DNA from: an uncultured Pelagibacteraceae bacterium
GTDB taxonomy: Bacteria; Pseudomonadota; Alphaproteobacteria; Pelagibacterales; Pelagibacteraceae
Direction of reading: 5' to 3'
NCBI GenBank assembly: GCA_902576785.1
Contig: CACGWC010000002.1
Coordinates: 124,001-188,000 of the forward strand
DNA length: 64,000 nt
Shown here: piece after piece, positions 32,612-41,396 of the stretch
Layout: the number at the start of each line of letters is the position of its first letter
Numbering within the stretch: position 1 is the stretch's first letter
Program-made: the position numbers and the translations under genes
Notes under the pieces: generated by a model
What the model was told of the DNA's origin: nothing
The model's database searches: none
The model's input: only the letters and a program-made list of their open reading frames with translations

Positions 32612-35280
32612 TAGATCATGTTCCTAAGTACATATTGTAAAATTCCACCATGTTTGTAATACTCTAATTCGTTCTTAGTATCTATTCTACTTAACATTTT
32701 AATTCTTTTGATATCTCCAGAGACATATTTGATTTCAACATCAACTTCATCTCTAGGATCTATACCTTTTTCTAAGTCAACAATAGAAAATAGTTCTGAG
32801 CCATCTAATTTTAGATTAGTTCTATTTATTCCATCTTTAAACTGTAATGGTAGTATACCCATTCCTATAAGATTTGATCTATGAATTCTCTCAAAACTTT
32901 CTGCAAAAACAGCTTTTATACCTAAAAGTTTAGTTCCTTTGGCCGCCCAATCTCTAGAGGAACCAGTTCCATACTCTTTGCCACCAATTACAACTAAATC
33001 GGTACCTCTTTTTTTGTATTCAACAACCGCATCATATACTGGCATTACTTTTTCCTCAGGGTACAACTTTGTAAAACCACCTTCAGTACCAGGTGCCATT
33101 TCATTTCTAATTCTTATATTAGCAAAAGTCCCTCTCATCATAACCTCATGATTGCCTCTTCTTGCTCCATAGGAATTATAGTCTTTAGGAAGTATTTGAT
33201 GTTTCATAAAATATTCTCCAGTTGGACTATCTTTTTGAATTGATCCAGCAGGTGAAATATGATCAGTGGTAATGCTATCACCTAATATTAATAATGGTCT
33301 TGCATCCTTAATTTCTTTAAATCCTTCTGGTTTATCAGGAAGATTATCAAAAAATGGAGGTTTTTTTACATATGTTGAATTATCTTCCCAATTATAAATA
33401 TTGGTTTCTTCTGTTTTAATTTTTTGCCATTGTTCTGGTCCTTGGGAAACATTTGAGTATCTTTTTATAAACATTTCTGCATTTAATGAATTTCTTAATG
33501 TATCTTCTATTTCTTTATTAGATGGCCATATATCTTTTAAAAAAACATCTTTACCATCTTTATCTTTACCTAACGGATCCTTATACAAATCAAATCTCAT
33601 AGTTCCTGCTATTGCATAAGCAACAACTAATGGCGGAGACGCTAAATAGTTTGCTTTTATTAGAGGTGAAATTCTTCCTTCAAAGTTTCTGTTTCCAGAT
33701 AAAACTGAAACAGCATAAATATTATTATTTTTTATGGAGACTGATATGTTATCAGCTAATGGACCTGAATTACCAATACAAGTAGTACATCCATAACCAA
33801 CTAAATTAAATCCTAACTTATCTAAATAAATATTTAACCCAGCTTTTTCTAGATAATCTGTAACTACTTGAGATCCAGGTGCTAAAGATGTTTTCACCCA
33901 GGGCTTAGTCTTTAAACCTTTTTCAATTGCATTTTTTGCAAGTAAACCTGCTCCTATTAGTACACTCGGATTAGAAGTATTAGTGCAAGAAGTGATTGCA
34001 GCAATTAAAACATCACCATCAGTTATTTTAAATTCTTCTTTTTCAACATTATAAATATTTGGTTCTTCTTTTTTTGTAACTTCTGAAAACACTTTTTTAA
34101 AATTTGATGATGCGTCAGTTAGCAAAACTTTATCTTGGGGACGTTTTGGTCCTGAAATAGTCGGTACTATAGTTGACATATCTAAAGATAGAGTGTCTGT
34201 AAATTCTACATCTAAACTTGCCCAAAGTCCTTGTTCTTGAGCATACAGTTTTACAATTTCAACATTTTGATCATCTCTTCCTGAGAATTTTAAATATTTT
34301 AAAGTCTCATCATCTATAGGGAAAAAACCACAAGTTGCACCATACTCAGGTGCCATATTTGCTATAGTAGCCCTATCTGCTAAAGTCAGATTCTTTAGTC
34401 CTTCACCATAGAATTCGACAAACTTTCCCACAACTCCTTTATCTCTCAACATTTTAACTACAGTTAAAACAAGATCAGTTGCTGTTGTACCTTCTGGCAT
34501 TTTCGATTTCATTTCAAACCCAATGACTTCAGGTATTAACATCGAAATAGGTTGCCCTAACATTCCAGCCTCAGCTTCAATTCCACCTACGCCCCAACCC
34601 AAAACCGATAGGCCGTTTACCATAGTTGTATGACTATCTGTTCCAACTAAAGTATCTGGAAATATGTATTCTTCACCTTTATATTTTTCATTCCAAACAA
34701 CTTTTGAAAGATATTCCAAATTCACTTGATGACATATTCCTGTTCCTGGTGGAACTATTCTAAAATTATTGAATGCCTGTTGCCCCCATTTAAGAAAAGA
34801 ATATCTTTCAGCATTCCGATTAAATTCAATATCAACATTTTCTTTTAATGAATTTTTATTTGCAAATTTATCTACTTGTACAGAGTGATCAATTACCAGA
34901 TCAACTGATGACAATGGATTAATAGTGCTTGGGTCTTTATTTTTTTCTTTTACAGCCTCTCTCATTGCAGCCAAATCTGCAACTGCAGGAATGCCAGTGT
35001 AATCTTGAAGTAAAACTCTCGCAGGTCTATATGCTATTTCTGTATTTGAGCTTTTAGATTTTAACCAATCTTTAATAGCTTCAATTTGTTTTTTATTAAC
35101 CGTAATATCGTCTTCGAATCTTAGTAAATTTTCAAGAAGGACTTTTAATGATTTTGGAAGTTTTGATATACCCGCTAAACCATTTTTCTCAGCCTCTTTT
35201 AGTGAATAAAAATTATAATTTTTGCCGTTAACTGAAATTTTAGTTAACGAATTGAAAGAATTTTTGTCTCCTGGTTTCAT
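32611..35280 (-). CDS. acnA: Aconitate hydratase A
   Basis: A TCA-cycle enzyme interconverting citrate and isocitrate through a [4Fe-4S] cluster. The cluster Cys are in AAITSCTNTSNPSV and GYGCTTCIGNSGPL; the swivel domain has GKEYGTGSSRDWAAKG and LPLQFKDGI. The ORF track begins at 35343, but that 21-residue extension overlaps lysE and reads as non-native; the ATG at 35280 (MKPGDKNSF) gives a standard 889-residue AcnA, 2 bases after the lysE stop. Homoaconitase or methylcitrate-linked AcnD are less likely given the length and motifs. Confidence 0.95.
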   Translation of the reverse strand: MKPGDKNSFNSLTKISVNGKNYNFYSLKEAEKNGLAGISKLPKSLKVLLENLLRFEDDITVNKKQIEAIKDWLKSKSSNTEIAYRPARVLLQDYTGIPAVADLAAMREAVKEKNKDPSTINPLSSVDLVIDHSVQVDKFANKNSLKENVDIEFNRNAERYSFLKWGQQAFNNFRIVPPGTGICHQVNLEYLSKVVWNEKYKGEEYIFPDTLVGTDSHTTMVNGLSVLGWGVGGIEAEAGMLGQPISMLIPEVIGFEMKSKMPEGTTATDLVLTVVKMLRDKGVVGKFVEFYGEGLKNLTLADRATIANMAPEYGATCGFFPIDDETLKYLKFSGRDDQNVEIVKLYAQEQGLWASLDVEFTDTLSLDMSTIVPTISGPKRPQDKVLLTDASSNFKKVFSEVTKKEEPNIYNVEKEEFKITDGDVLIAAITSCTNTSNPSVLIGAGLLAKNAIEKGLKTKPWVKTSLAPGSQVVTDYLEKAGLNIYLDKLGFNLVGYGCTTCIGNSGPLADNISVSIKNNNIYAVSVLSGNRNFEGRISPLIKANYLASPPLVVAYAIAGTMRFDLYKDPLGKDKDGKDVFLKDIWPSNKEIEDTLRNSLNAEMFIKRYSNVSQGPEQWQKIKTEETNIYNWEDNSTYVKKPPFFDNLPDKPEGFKEIKDARPLLILGDSITTDHISPAGSIQKDSPTGEYFMKHQILPKDYNSYGARRGNHEVMMRGTFANIRIRNEMAPGTEGGFTKLYPEEKVMPVYDAVVEYKKRGTDLVVIGGKEYGTGSSRDWAAKGTKLLGIKAVFAESFERIHRSNLIGMGILPLQFKDGINRTNLKLDGSELFSIVDLEKGIDPRDEVDVEIKYVSGDIKRIKMLSRIDTKNELEYYKHGGILQYVLRNMI

Positions 35281-35282
35281 AT

Positions 35283-35873
35283 TTAATAATAAAATGTAGC
35301 TATGCAAACTAATAAAAGCGCTGACATAACATAATTGAACCATTTAATAAATTTCTCATTTGTCGCGAATTTTCTCATAAATTTACCAATTAAAGTCCAG
35401 AATAAAATGCTAAATATAGCAAAGAAAAAGGCAGAAGTTAGAAGCCAGAAGGAATAAATAAAATAGTTATCTCCAGATTCGATATAAGTTGATACTGCAA
35501 TAATTGCAACGATTACTCCTTTAGGATTTAAAAATTGGAAAAGAAATGTTTCTATAAATTTAACAGGCTCCAATTTATTATTTTGTTTTAATGATTTTGA
35601 AAATGAAATTCTATAAGCCAGATATATTAAAAAAGCAGTCCCAGTAAAAACTAAAATGTTTTGAATTATTGGATACAATTTAAAAACATTAATTAATCCA
35701 AAATTAATTAGAGAAACCATTGAGGTAAAGCCTAATATAACACCTAACATAAGTGGTATCGTTTTTTTTACTCCATGATTAAAACCTGAATGAGATGCAA
35801 TAATATTATTTGGACCAGGAGAACAACTGGTAACAAAAAAAAATAAACTTAATGATAATAGTTCTGGATGCAT
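35283..35873 (-). CDS. LysE/RhtB-family amino-acid exporter
   Basis: A 196-residue membrane protein with about six helices. The N-terminal family signature SPGPNNIIASHSGFNHGVKKTIPLMLGVILG is clear, and there are hydrophobic spans to the C-terminus. Exports amino acids or related amines by proton exchange; the substrate is not predictable. It is squeezed between csaA (adjacent, zero gap) and acnA (2-base gap). Confidence 0.85.
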   Translation of the reverse strand: MHPELLSLSLFFFVTSCSPGPNNIIASHSGFNHGVKKTIPLMLGVILGFTSMVSLINFGLINVFKLYPIIQNILVFTGTAFLIYLAYRISFSKSLKQNNKLEPVKFIETFLFQFLNPKGVIVAIIAVSTYIESGDNYFIYSFWLLTSAFFFAIFSILFWTLIGKFMRKFATNEKFIKWFNYVMSALLLVCIATFYY

Positions 35874-36215
35874 TTAAGCAATCGGTAATCCATTCTCTGC
35901 TTCTTGAGATGGATGAACTAAAGTTACTCTACCCTCTGCGTCTATAGATCCAAGAATTAAAACTTGCGAAACAACTCCAGCAATATTTTTTTCTGCAAAA
36001 TTACAAACACCAATTACTTGTTTTCCTTTAAGATTCTCTTCATTATAATAATGAGTAATTTGAGCAGAGGATTGTTTTATCCCTATCTTTTCTCCAAAAT
36101 CAACTTCTACAACTAATGAAGGTTTTCTTGCTTTTTCATTTTTTCTTACAGAAATAATTGTTCCCAATCTAATATCGACTTTATCAAAGTCTTCATACGT
36201 AATTTGTTCTTTCAT
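35874..36215 (-). CDS. csaA: CsaA-like tRNA-binding-domain protein
   Basis: A 113-residue OB-fold protein: DKVDIRLGTIISVRKNEKARKPSLVVEVDFGEKIGIKQSSAQIT, then VIGVCNFAEKNIAGVVSQVLILG. This is the EMAP/tRNA-binding domain seen alone in CsaA chaperone-like proteins. Its role in SAR11 is unknown; export chaperone or tRNA binding are possible. First gene of the minus-strand operon leading to acnA; 25 bases separate it from divergent argE, so promoters must overlap. Confidence 0.87.
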   Translation of the reverse strand: MKEQITYEDFDKVDIRLGTIISVRKNEKARKPSLVVEVDFGEKIGIKQSSAQITHYYNEENLKGKQVIGVCNFAEKNIAGVVSQVLILGSIDAEGRVTLVHPSQEAENGLPIA

Positions 36216-36240
36216 AAATTTAATATATAATGATTTGTAA

Positions 36241-37428
36241 ATGAGTACAGAAAATAATCCTGATAAAATTTATAAAGATTCAATTAGAATATTGACAGAT
36301 TTGATCGCTTTCAAAACTATTTCTGGAAACGATAATAATAGTCTCATTAATTATTGTGATGAAATTTTAAAAAATATAGGAGCAACTTCATTTAGAATTT
36401 TTGATGGTGATAAAAAAAGAGTTAATCTTTTTGCTTCTTTAAAATCTAAAAATGGAAATGGTAAAAAACCTATTATTCTTTCAGGTCATACAGATGTAGT
36501 CCCAGTTTCAAAAGGCTGGTCTACTGATCCATTTGTTGCAACTATAAAAAATGAGAAATTATTTGGGAGAGGTTCTTGTGATATGAAAGGTTTTATTGCA
36601 TGTGCTCTAGCATATGCTCCTGTATTTAAAGAAAATAATTTAGATAGAGACATTCACTTTTCATTTACATTCGATGAAGAAACCGCATGCATCGGCGCAC
36701 CATTATTAATAAAAGAATTAAAAAAAAGAGATATTAAAGATGGAATTTGCATTATTGGTGAACCAACCAATATGAAAATCATTGATGCTCATAAAGGTAT
36801 GAATGAATATACAGTTCATTTTGGAGGTTTAGCAGGTCATAGTTCTAAACCAAGCCAAGGTGTTAATGCAGTTGAATATGCATCGAGGTATGTAAACAAA
36901 TTATTAGAAATTAGATCAAAACTAAAAGATAGAGCTCCTAAAGATTGTATATTTAATCCACCATATTCTACATTATCAGTTGGTGGAGTTTCGGGTGGTA
37001 TAGCTCATAATGTTATTGCTGATAAATGTAAAGTTGAATGGGAAACTAGACCAGTGGTCAGAGAAGATGGAGATTTTGTAAATCAAATAATAGACGATTA
37101 TGTTGATAAAGAATTATTGCCAGAAATGAAAAAAGTTTTTTCAGATGCTTATATTAAAAAAGAAATTATAGGTGAAGTAGTTGGATTTAATAGATTGAAC
37201 GACTCCGAGGCTTGTGAATTTGTTTCTAGTATAACTGGTGACAATTCAAGAGAAGCTGTTTCGTTTGGAACAGAAGCTGGACTCTTTCAAGAAGTTGGAA
37301 TTAGCACTGTAGTTTGTGGACCAGGTTCGATTGAACAGGCTCATAAAATTGATGAATATATAGAACTTAGTGAATTAAAGAAATGTCTAGACTTTTTAAA
37401 AGGTGTAAAAGATAAATCTATAAATTAA
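36241..37428 (+). CDS. argE: Acetylornithine deacetylase (M20 family)
   Basis: A zinc-dependent amidohydrolase of 395 residues. Metal and catalytic motifs: SGHTDVVPVSKGWSTDPF, GRGSCDMKGFIACAL, FDEETACIGAPLL and GEPTNM, with the dimerisation-domain AGHSSKPSQGVNAVEYA and C-terminal FGTEAGLFQE. This is the ArgE/DapE pattern, with ArgE favoured by length and motifs. It removes acetyl from N-acetylornithine; other N-acyl amino acids are possible. Its stop overlaps the convergent ALDH stop by 4 bases. Confidence 0.8.
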   Translation: MSTENNPDKIYKDSIRILTDLIAFKTISGNDNNSLINYCDEILKNIGATSFRIFDGDKKRVNLFASLKSKNGNGKKPIILSGHTDVVPVSKGWSTDPFVATIKNEKLFGRGSCDMKGFIACALAYAPVFKENNLDRDIHFSFTFDEETACIGAPLLIKELKKRDIKDGICIIGEPTNMKIIDAHKGMNEYTVHFGGLAGHSSKPSQGVNAVEYASRYVNKLLEIRSKLKDRAPKDCIFNPPYSTLSVGGVSGGIAHNVIADKCKVEWETRPVVREDGDFVNQIIDDYVDKELLPEMKKVFSDAYIKKEIIGEVVGFNRLNDSEACEFVSSITGDNSREAVSFGTEAGLFQEVGISTVVCGPGSIEQAHKIDEYIELSELKKCLDFLKGVKDKSIN

Positions 37429-38858
37429 TTCCAACCACCTACAGATTTAACTTCTAGAAATTCAAGCAATCCTTCTTTACCTGCTTCCCTTCCAATTCCA
37501 GAATGTTTAAAACCTCCAAAAGGTGCATCAACTGCAATACCAGCACCATTTACATCAACCATTCCAGATCTAAGTTTTCTGGCAACTCTTTGGACTTTTT
37601 CCTTATCTTGAGTTTGAATATAGTTTGTTAATCCATAATCAGTATCATTTGCAATTTTAATTGCCTCTTCTTCAGTTTCAAATGGAATAACAGATAAAAC
37701 AGGACCAAATATTTCTGTTCTTGCAATTTCCATTTCATTTTTTACATCAGCAAAAACTGTCGGTTTTACATAATAACCATCACTTAATCCGTTTGGTTTT
37801 CCAACTCCACCTGCAACTAATTTTGCTCCTTCATCTATTCCTTTTTGAATTAAACCTTGAATTTTATTGAATTGAGTTTCAGAAATTACAGGACCAATAT
37901 GCTCTCCATTTTTATTTGGATCATCTACCTTAAATTCATTTGCGTATTTTCTCAGTCTTTCTATCGCTTCATTATATATTGATTTTTCAACAAGCATTCT
38001 TGTAGGAGCATTACATGATTGTCCTGAATTTCTAAAACATCTAAATGCACCTCTTTCAATTGCTTCAGCATCAGCATCTTCAAATATAATATTTGCACCT
38101 TTTCCTCCTAGTTCCAAACTTACTCTTTTAAAGTCCTTTGCAGCATTTTGAGAAATTAAAGCCCCTGCTCTTGTAGAGCCGGTGAATGAAATCATATTTA
38201 CATCTGGATGACTTGTCAATGCATCTCCAGTTATTTCCCCATCTCCATTAACTAAATTAAAAACACCTTTTGGAAATTTTGCTTCATCTATTAATTCAGC
38301 TATGATCATTGCCGATAAAGGTGCTAGTTCTGAAGGTTTTAAAATCATAGTACAACCAGAAGCCAATGCAGGAATGACTTTTAAAGTAACTTGATTTATT
38401 GGCCAGTTCCACGGTGTTATTAATGCGCACACACCTTTAGGCTCATATATTATTCTTTGATTTTTTGCATGATCTCCCAAAGGTTTTTCGAATTCAAATT
38501 CTTTTAGATAACGAATAAATGATTTTGTATGACTCGCGCCAGTTCCTGTTTGTAGTTTTGACGCAAAATCTTTTGGCGCTCCCATCTCTTGAATAATTGC
38601 ATCTGTAATATCATTCCATCTTTTTTTATATAATGAATAAAATACTTCTAATAATGACAATCTTTCCTCTTTAGAGGTAAATCCCCAAGTTTTAAAAGCT
38701 TCTTTTGCTGCTAAAACTGCATCATTGATGTCCTCCTTACTGCCTAAGGAAATTACTGCACAATTTTTTTCTGTTGCTGGATTTATGACCTCAATATCTT
38801 TTGGGTTTTTTGGAGAAACCCATGAACCATTAATATAAAAATTTCTCTTTTCAATCAT
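37425..38858 (-). CDS. NAD(P)-dependent aldehyde dehydrogenase
   Basis: ALDH superfamily, 477 residues: TPWNWPINQ, LKPSELAPLSA, FTGSTRAGALI, catalytic Glu in LELGGKGANI and catalytic Cys in NSGQSCNAPTR, and EIFGPVLSVIPF. Oxidises an aldehyde to an acid. It is 20 bases after the agmatinase-family gene and may process an aldehyde from its product; it is also strikingly similar along its length to the truncated ALDH at the window end. Substrate not determinable. Confidence 0.88.
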   Translation of the reverse strand: MIEKRNFYINGSWVSPKNPKDIEVINPATEKNCAVISLGSKEDINDAVLAAKEAFKTWGFTSKEERLSLLEVFYSLYKKRWNDITDAIIQEMGAPKDFASKLQTGTGASHTKSFIRYLKEFEFEKPLGDHAKNQRIIYEPKGVCALITPWNWPINQVTLKVIPALASGCTMILKPSELAPLSAMIIAELIDEAKFPKGVFNLVNGDGEITGDALTSHPDVNMISFTGSTRAGALISQNAAKDFKRVSLELGGKGANIIFEDADAEAIERGAFRCFRNSGQSCNAPTRMLVEKSIYNEAIERLRKYANEFKVDDPNKNGEHIGPVISETQFNKIQGLIQKGIDEGAKLVAGGVGKPNGLSDGYYVKPTVFADVKNEMEIARTEIFGPVLSVIPFETEEEAIKIANDTDYGLTNYIQTQDKEKVQRVARKLRSGMVDVNGAGIAVDAPFGGFKHSGIGREAGKEGLLEFLEVKSVGGWN

Positions 38859-38878
38859 GCGCGCAAATTATCCTTTCT

Positions 38879-39832
38879 TCATGATTTTGCAAATAAATTT
38901 GTTAATTCATAAACAATTGTTGCTGCAGCTAGAGAGGTTACTTCTGCATGGTCATAAGCAGGTGCAACTTCAACTACATCTGCAGAAATCAAATTTAAAC
39001 CTGATAAACCCCTGAGGACGTTTACCATTTCTCTTGTGGTCATTCCGGCAATTTCAGGTGTTCCTGTACCTGGTGCAAATGCTGGATCTAATACATCAAT
39101 ATCAATGGACAAATATAATGCATTATCACCTACTCTATTTTTTATTCTTTCAACAATTTTATCAATTCCTTCTGTTTGAAATTCATCACAATGAATAATT
39201 TTAAATCCAAAGCTTTCATCATTTTTTATATCATCTCTGCTATAAAGTGGACCTCTTATACCTACATGCATAGAGGCGTTATCTAAAAATAAATTTTCCT
39301 CACGAGCTCTTCTAAATGGAGTGCCATGAGTATATGGTGCTCCAAAGTAAGTATCCCAGGTATCTAAATGGGCATCAAAATGAACAAGTGATACGGGTCC
39401 ATTATTCTTTTTATTGGCTGCTCTAAGTAAAGGCACAGCAATTGTGTGATCTCCTCCAAGGCTTATTATTCCTCCAACTTTATTTAATAAATCGGTTGCT
39501 CCTACTTCAATTTGTTTGATGGCTTCATCAATATTAAATGGATTGCAAGTAATGTCTCCTGCATCTGCAACTTGTTGTACTTTGAATGGTTCTACATCAT
39601 AATTAGGATGATAATTAGTCCTTAAATGTCTAGATGCTTGTCTAATACTTTGTGGGCCAAATCTTGCACCTGGTCTATAACTTGTTCCTGAATCAAATGG
39701 AACTCCGACAATAGCAACATCACAACTTTCTACATCTCTTAGCTCAGGTAATCTTGCAAATGTTGAAGGGCCCGCATATCTTGGCACTTCTGTACCACTA
39801 ACAGGCTGAATAGGTTTTTTAGACTTTGTCAT
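38879..39832 (-). CDS. Agmatinase/guanidinobutyrase-family ureohydrolase
   Basis: A manganese ureohydrolase of 317 residues with metal motifs GGDHTIAVP, VHFDAHLDTWD and SIDIDVLDPAFAPGTGTPE. Cleaves a guanidino compound to an amine plus urea. The family groups agmatinase, guanidinobutyrase and proclavaminate amidinohydrolase; with the ALDH next door, 4-guanidinobutyrate or agmatine are plausible. Its ATG overlaps the stop of a small upstream membrane ORF (ATGA). Confidence 0.83.
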   Translation of the reverse strand: MTKSKKPIQPVSGTEVPRYAGPSTFARLPELRDVESCDVAIVGVPFDSGTSYRPGARFGPQSIRQASRHLRTNYHPNYDVEPFKVQQVADAGDITCNPFNIDEAIKQIEVGATDLLNKVGGIISLGGDHTIAVPLLRAANKKNNGPVSLVHFDAHLDTWDTYFGAPYTHGTPFRRAREENLFLDNASMHVGIRGPLYSRDDIKNDESFGFKIIHCDEFQTEGIDKIVERIKNRVGDNALYLSIDIDVLDPAFAPGTGTPEIAGMTTREMVNVLRGLSGLNLISADVVEVAPAYDHAEVTSLAAATIVYELTNLFAKS

Positions 39833-39963
39833 TTTAGTAATAAGAATATTATTAGAATGATCCAGAAAAAGGGATAATAGAAATATATATATTTTTTTGC
39901 AAACATCTTAGGTACTGACTCATGATCTCTATTAAGATTTTTTTTTCTTTTTCTTTTTTTCAT
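39829..39963 (-). CDS. 44-residue membrane microprotein, missed by ORF track
   Basis: Reading the minus strand from the ATG at 39963 gives a 44-codon frame: a basic head MKKRKRKKNLNRDHESVPKM, then a hydrophobic tail YFYYPFFWIILIIFLLL ending in Lys. Its TGA overlaps the agmatinase ATG in an ATGA junction, and an AGGA Shine-Dalgarno-like site sits 8 bases upstream. It would be a tail-anchored single-pass protein. Support comes from the coupling and charge/hydrophobic pattern; no homologue is recognised and the poly-A tract could create a chance ORF. Confidence 0.5.
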   Translation of the reverse strand: MKKRKRKKNLNRDHESVPKMFAKKYIYFYYPFFWIILIIFLLLK

Positions 39964-40016
39964 TAAATAAATCCTATCACATTCATATTATATCTAATAT
40001 CATCAAAATTATTAAA

Positions 40017-40748
40017 ATGAGATATATTATATTAATATTTATATTATTTTTTAACTTTTCTTATGTAAATGCAGATGCAATATACAATTTAATTAAAATC
40101 CCAAATTTAGAAGTTTATAAAGTTGATGATGTTAATGGTATCAAATATTTGGTATCGAAAAGAGGTTTTGTAATTGGTGATACAAATAATATTAAATGTA
40201 AGGGCATAAATAATAGTGATTTGGATCGTGAATTTAATACAATTCAAAATAATCTGAGAGATTATAACTCAAATTTCTTAAGGAAAATAAATTTGAAATT
40301 TGTGGTTCTTTGCAAAAACTTAGAAATTTCAGGCATTAATACAGGAGGTATACCAGATAATAAATTCAGGACTTTAATTTTAGACTTAACATTTAACCGA
40401 AATTATTTTGAAAGAATGATCCATCATGAAATATTTCATATGATTGATAACAGTTTTCCTGAGCATTTTAAAAAAAATAAATGGAGTGAACTTAATAATA
40501 AAGATTTTTCTTACGCATCATGTTCTACATGCACTGATTTATTAGGTTTAGATTTAGAAATTACGAAAGGCTTTTTAACAGAATATTCAATGAGCACTGC
40601 TGAAGAAGATATGGCTGAAATTTATTCATTATTAAAAACAAACTTTAAAGAAATAGATTTATTAATTAAAAAAGATAATATTTTAACTAAGAAGAAAAAT
40701 TTCCTAATTAAAGGTCTTAAAGAAATAGATGAAAAGTTTATTTTTTGA
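40017..40748 (+). CDS. Secreted HExxH putative zinc metallopeptidase
   Basis: A 243-residue protein with a signal peptide (MRYIILIFILFFNFSYVNADA). The zinc-binding motif HHEIFHMID (HExxH) occurs about residue 140, with a downstream EEDMAEIYSL that could supply the third Glu ligand. Two Cys pairs (FVVLC, CSTCTDLLGL). No known family can be named with certainty; a periplasmic protease or a pseudo-enzyme is possible. It runs directly into the cyclophilin gene with no gap. Confidence 0.65.
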   Translation: MRYIILIFILFFNFSYVNADAIYNLIKIPNLEVYKVDDVNGIKYLVSKRGFVIGDTNNIKCKGINNSDLDREFNTIQNNLRDYNSNFLRKINLKFVVLCKNLEISGINTGGIPDNKFRTLILDLTFNRNYFERMIHHEIFHMIDNSFPEHFKKNKWSELNNKDFSYASCSTCTDLLGLDLEITKGFLTEYSMSTAEEDMAEIYSLLKTNFKEIDLLIKKDNILTKKKNFLIKGLKEIDEKFIF

Positions 40749-41396
40749 ATGATAAAAAAAATTAAACCATCGCTATCTGAAAAAATATTATTTATTTTTC
40801 TAATTCTGCTTATTATTTTAACTTTAGGTTCATTTTATATATTAAATAATAAATGCCTTTTTGTAAAAAAAATTGATTTAAATAACTATAAATTTAAAGA
40901 TAAACAAAATATTGCAATTATGGAAGTTGAATGCGGTAAAGTTCTAATAGAGTTAGATCCAAATATTTCACCAAAAGCTGTAAATCGATTTAAGAAGTTA
41001 ATAAATAAAGGTTCCTATAATGGTTCAGCTTTTTATCGAGTAATAGAAAATACTTTAATACAAGCTGGAGATATTGAATATGGAAATATATCTAATATAA
41101 ATTATTCTAAAGTAGGAACTGGTAAGTCTGGTTTAGGAACAATTAAATCTGAGCTCAGTGATAATTTTTTATTTAATGCTGGTTCTGTGGCTTTTGCTAG
41201 GAAAGATCAATTCGACACAGAAGACAGCGAATTTTTTATTACTTTAATAGATATACCAATATATCAAGGTGAATATACTCCAATTGGAAGAGTAATTGCA
41301 GGAATGGACTCTTTAAAAAAAATTAAAGTAGGAAATAAATCAACTTATGTATTAAAACCTGATTATATTAAAAATATAAAGTTTTTAGTTAACTAG
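40749..41396 (+). CDS. Membrane-anchored cyclophilin-type peptidyl-prolyl isomerase
   Basis: A 215-residue protein with an N-terminal transmembrane anchor (about 13-32) and a bacterial cyclophilin domain: VLIELDPNISPKAVNRFKKLI, FYRVIENTLIQAGD, GSVAFARKD and SEFFITLIDIP. Assists folding in the periplasm. The Arg/Phe active-site positions (FYRV, EFFI) are present, while the Trp binding cyclosporin is absent as in many bacterial forms. It is coupled to the metallopeptidase gene upstream and overlaps the convergent HADH-ECH gene by 12 bases. Confidence 0.85.
   Translation: MIKKIKPSLSEKILFIFLILLIILTLGSFYILNNKCLFVKKIDLNNYKFKDKQNIAIMEVECGKVLIELDPNISPKAVNRFKKLINKGSYNGSAFYRVIENTLIQAGDIEYGNISNINYSKVGTGKSGLGTIKSELSDNFLFNAGSVAFARKDQFDTEDSEFFITLIDIPIYQGEYTPIGRVIAGMDSLKKIKVGNKSTYVLKPDYIKNIKFLVN

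Noticed and set aside
32611-35343. Longer aconitase start at 35343
   Set aside because: The extra 21 residues overlap lysE and look like its antisense/other-frame coding; the ATG at 35280 gives the normal AcnA N-terminus.
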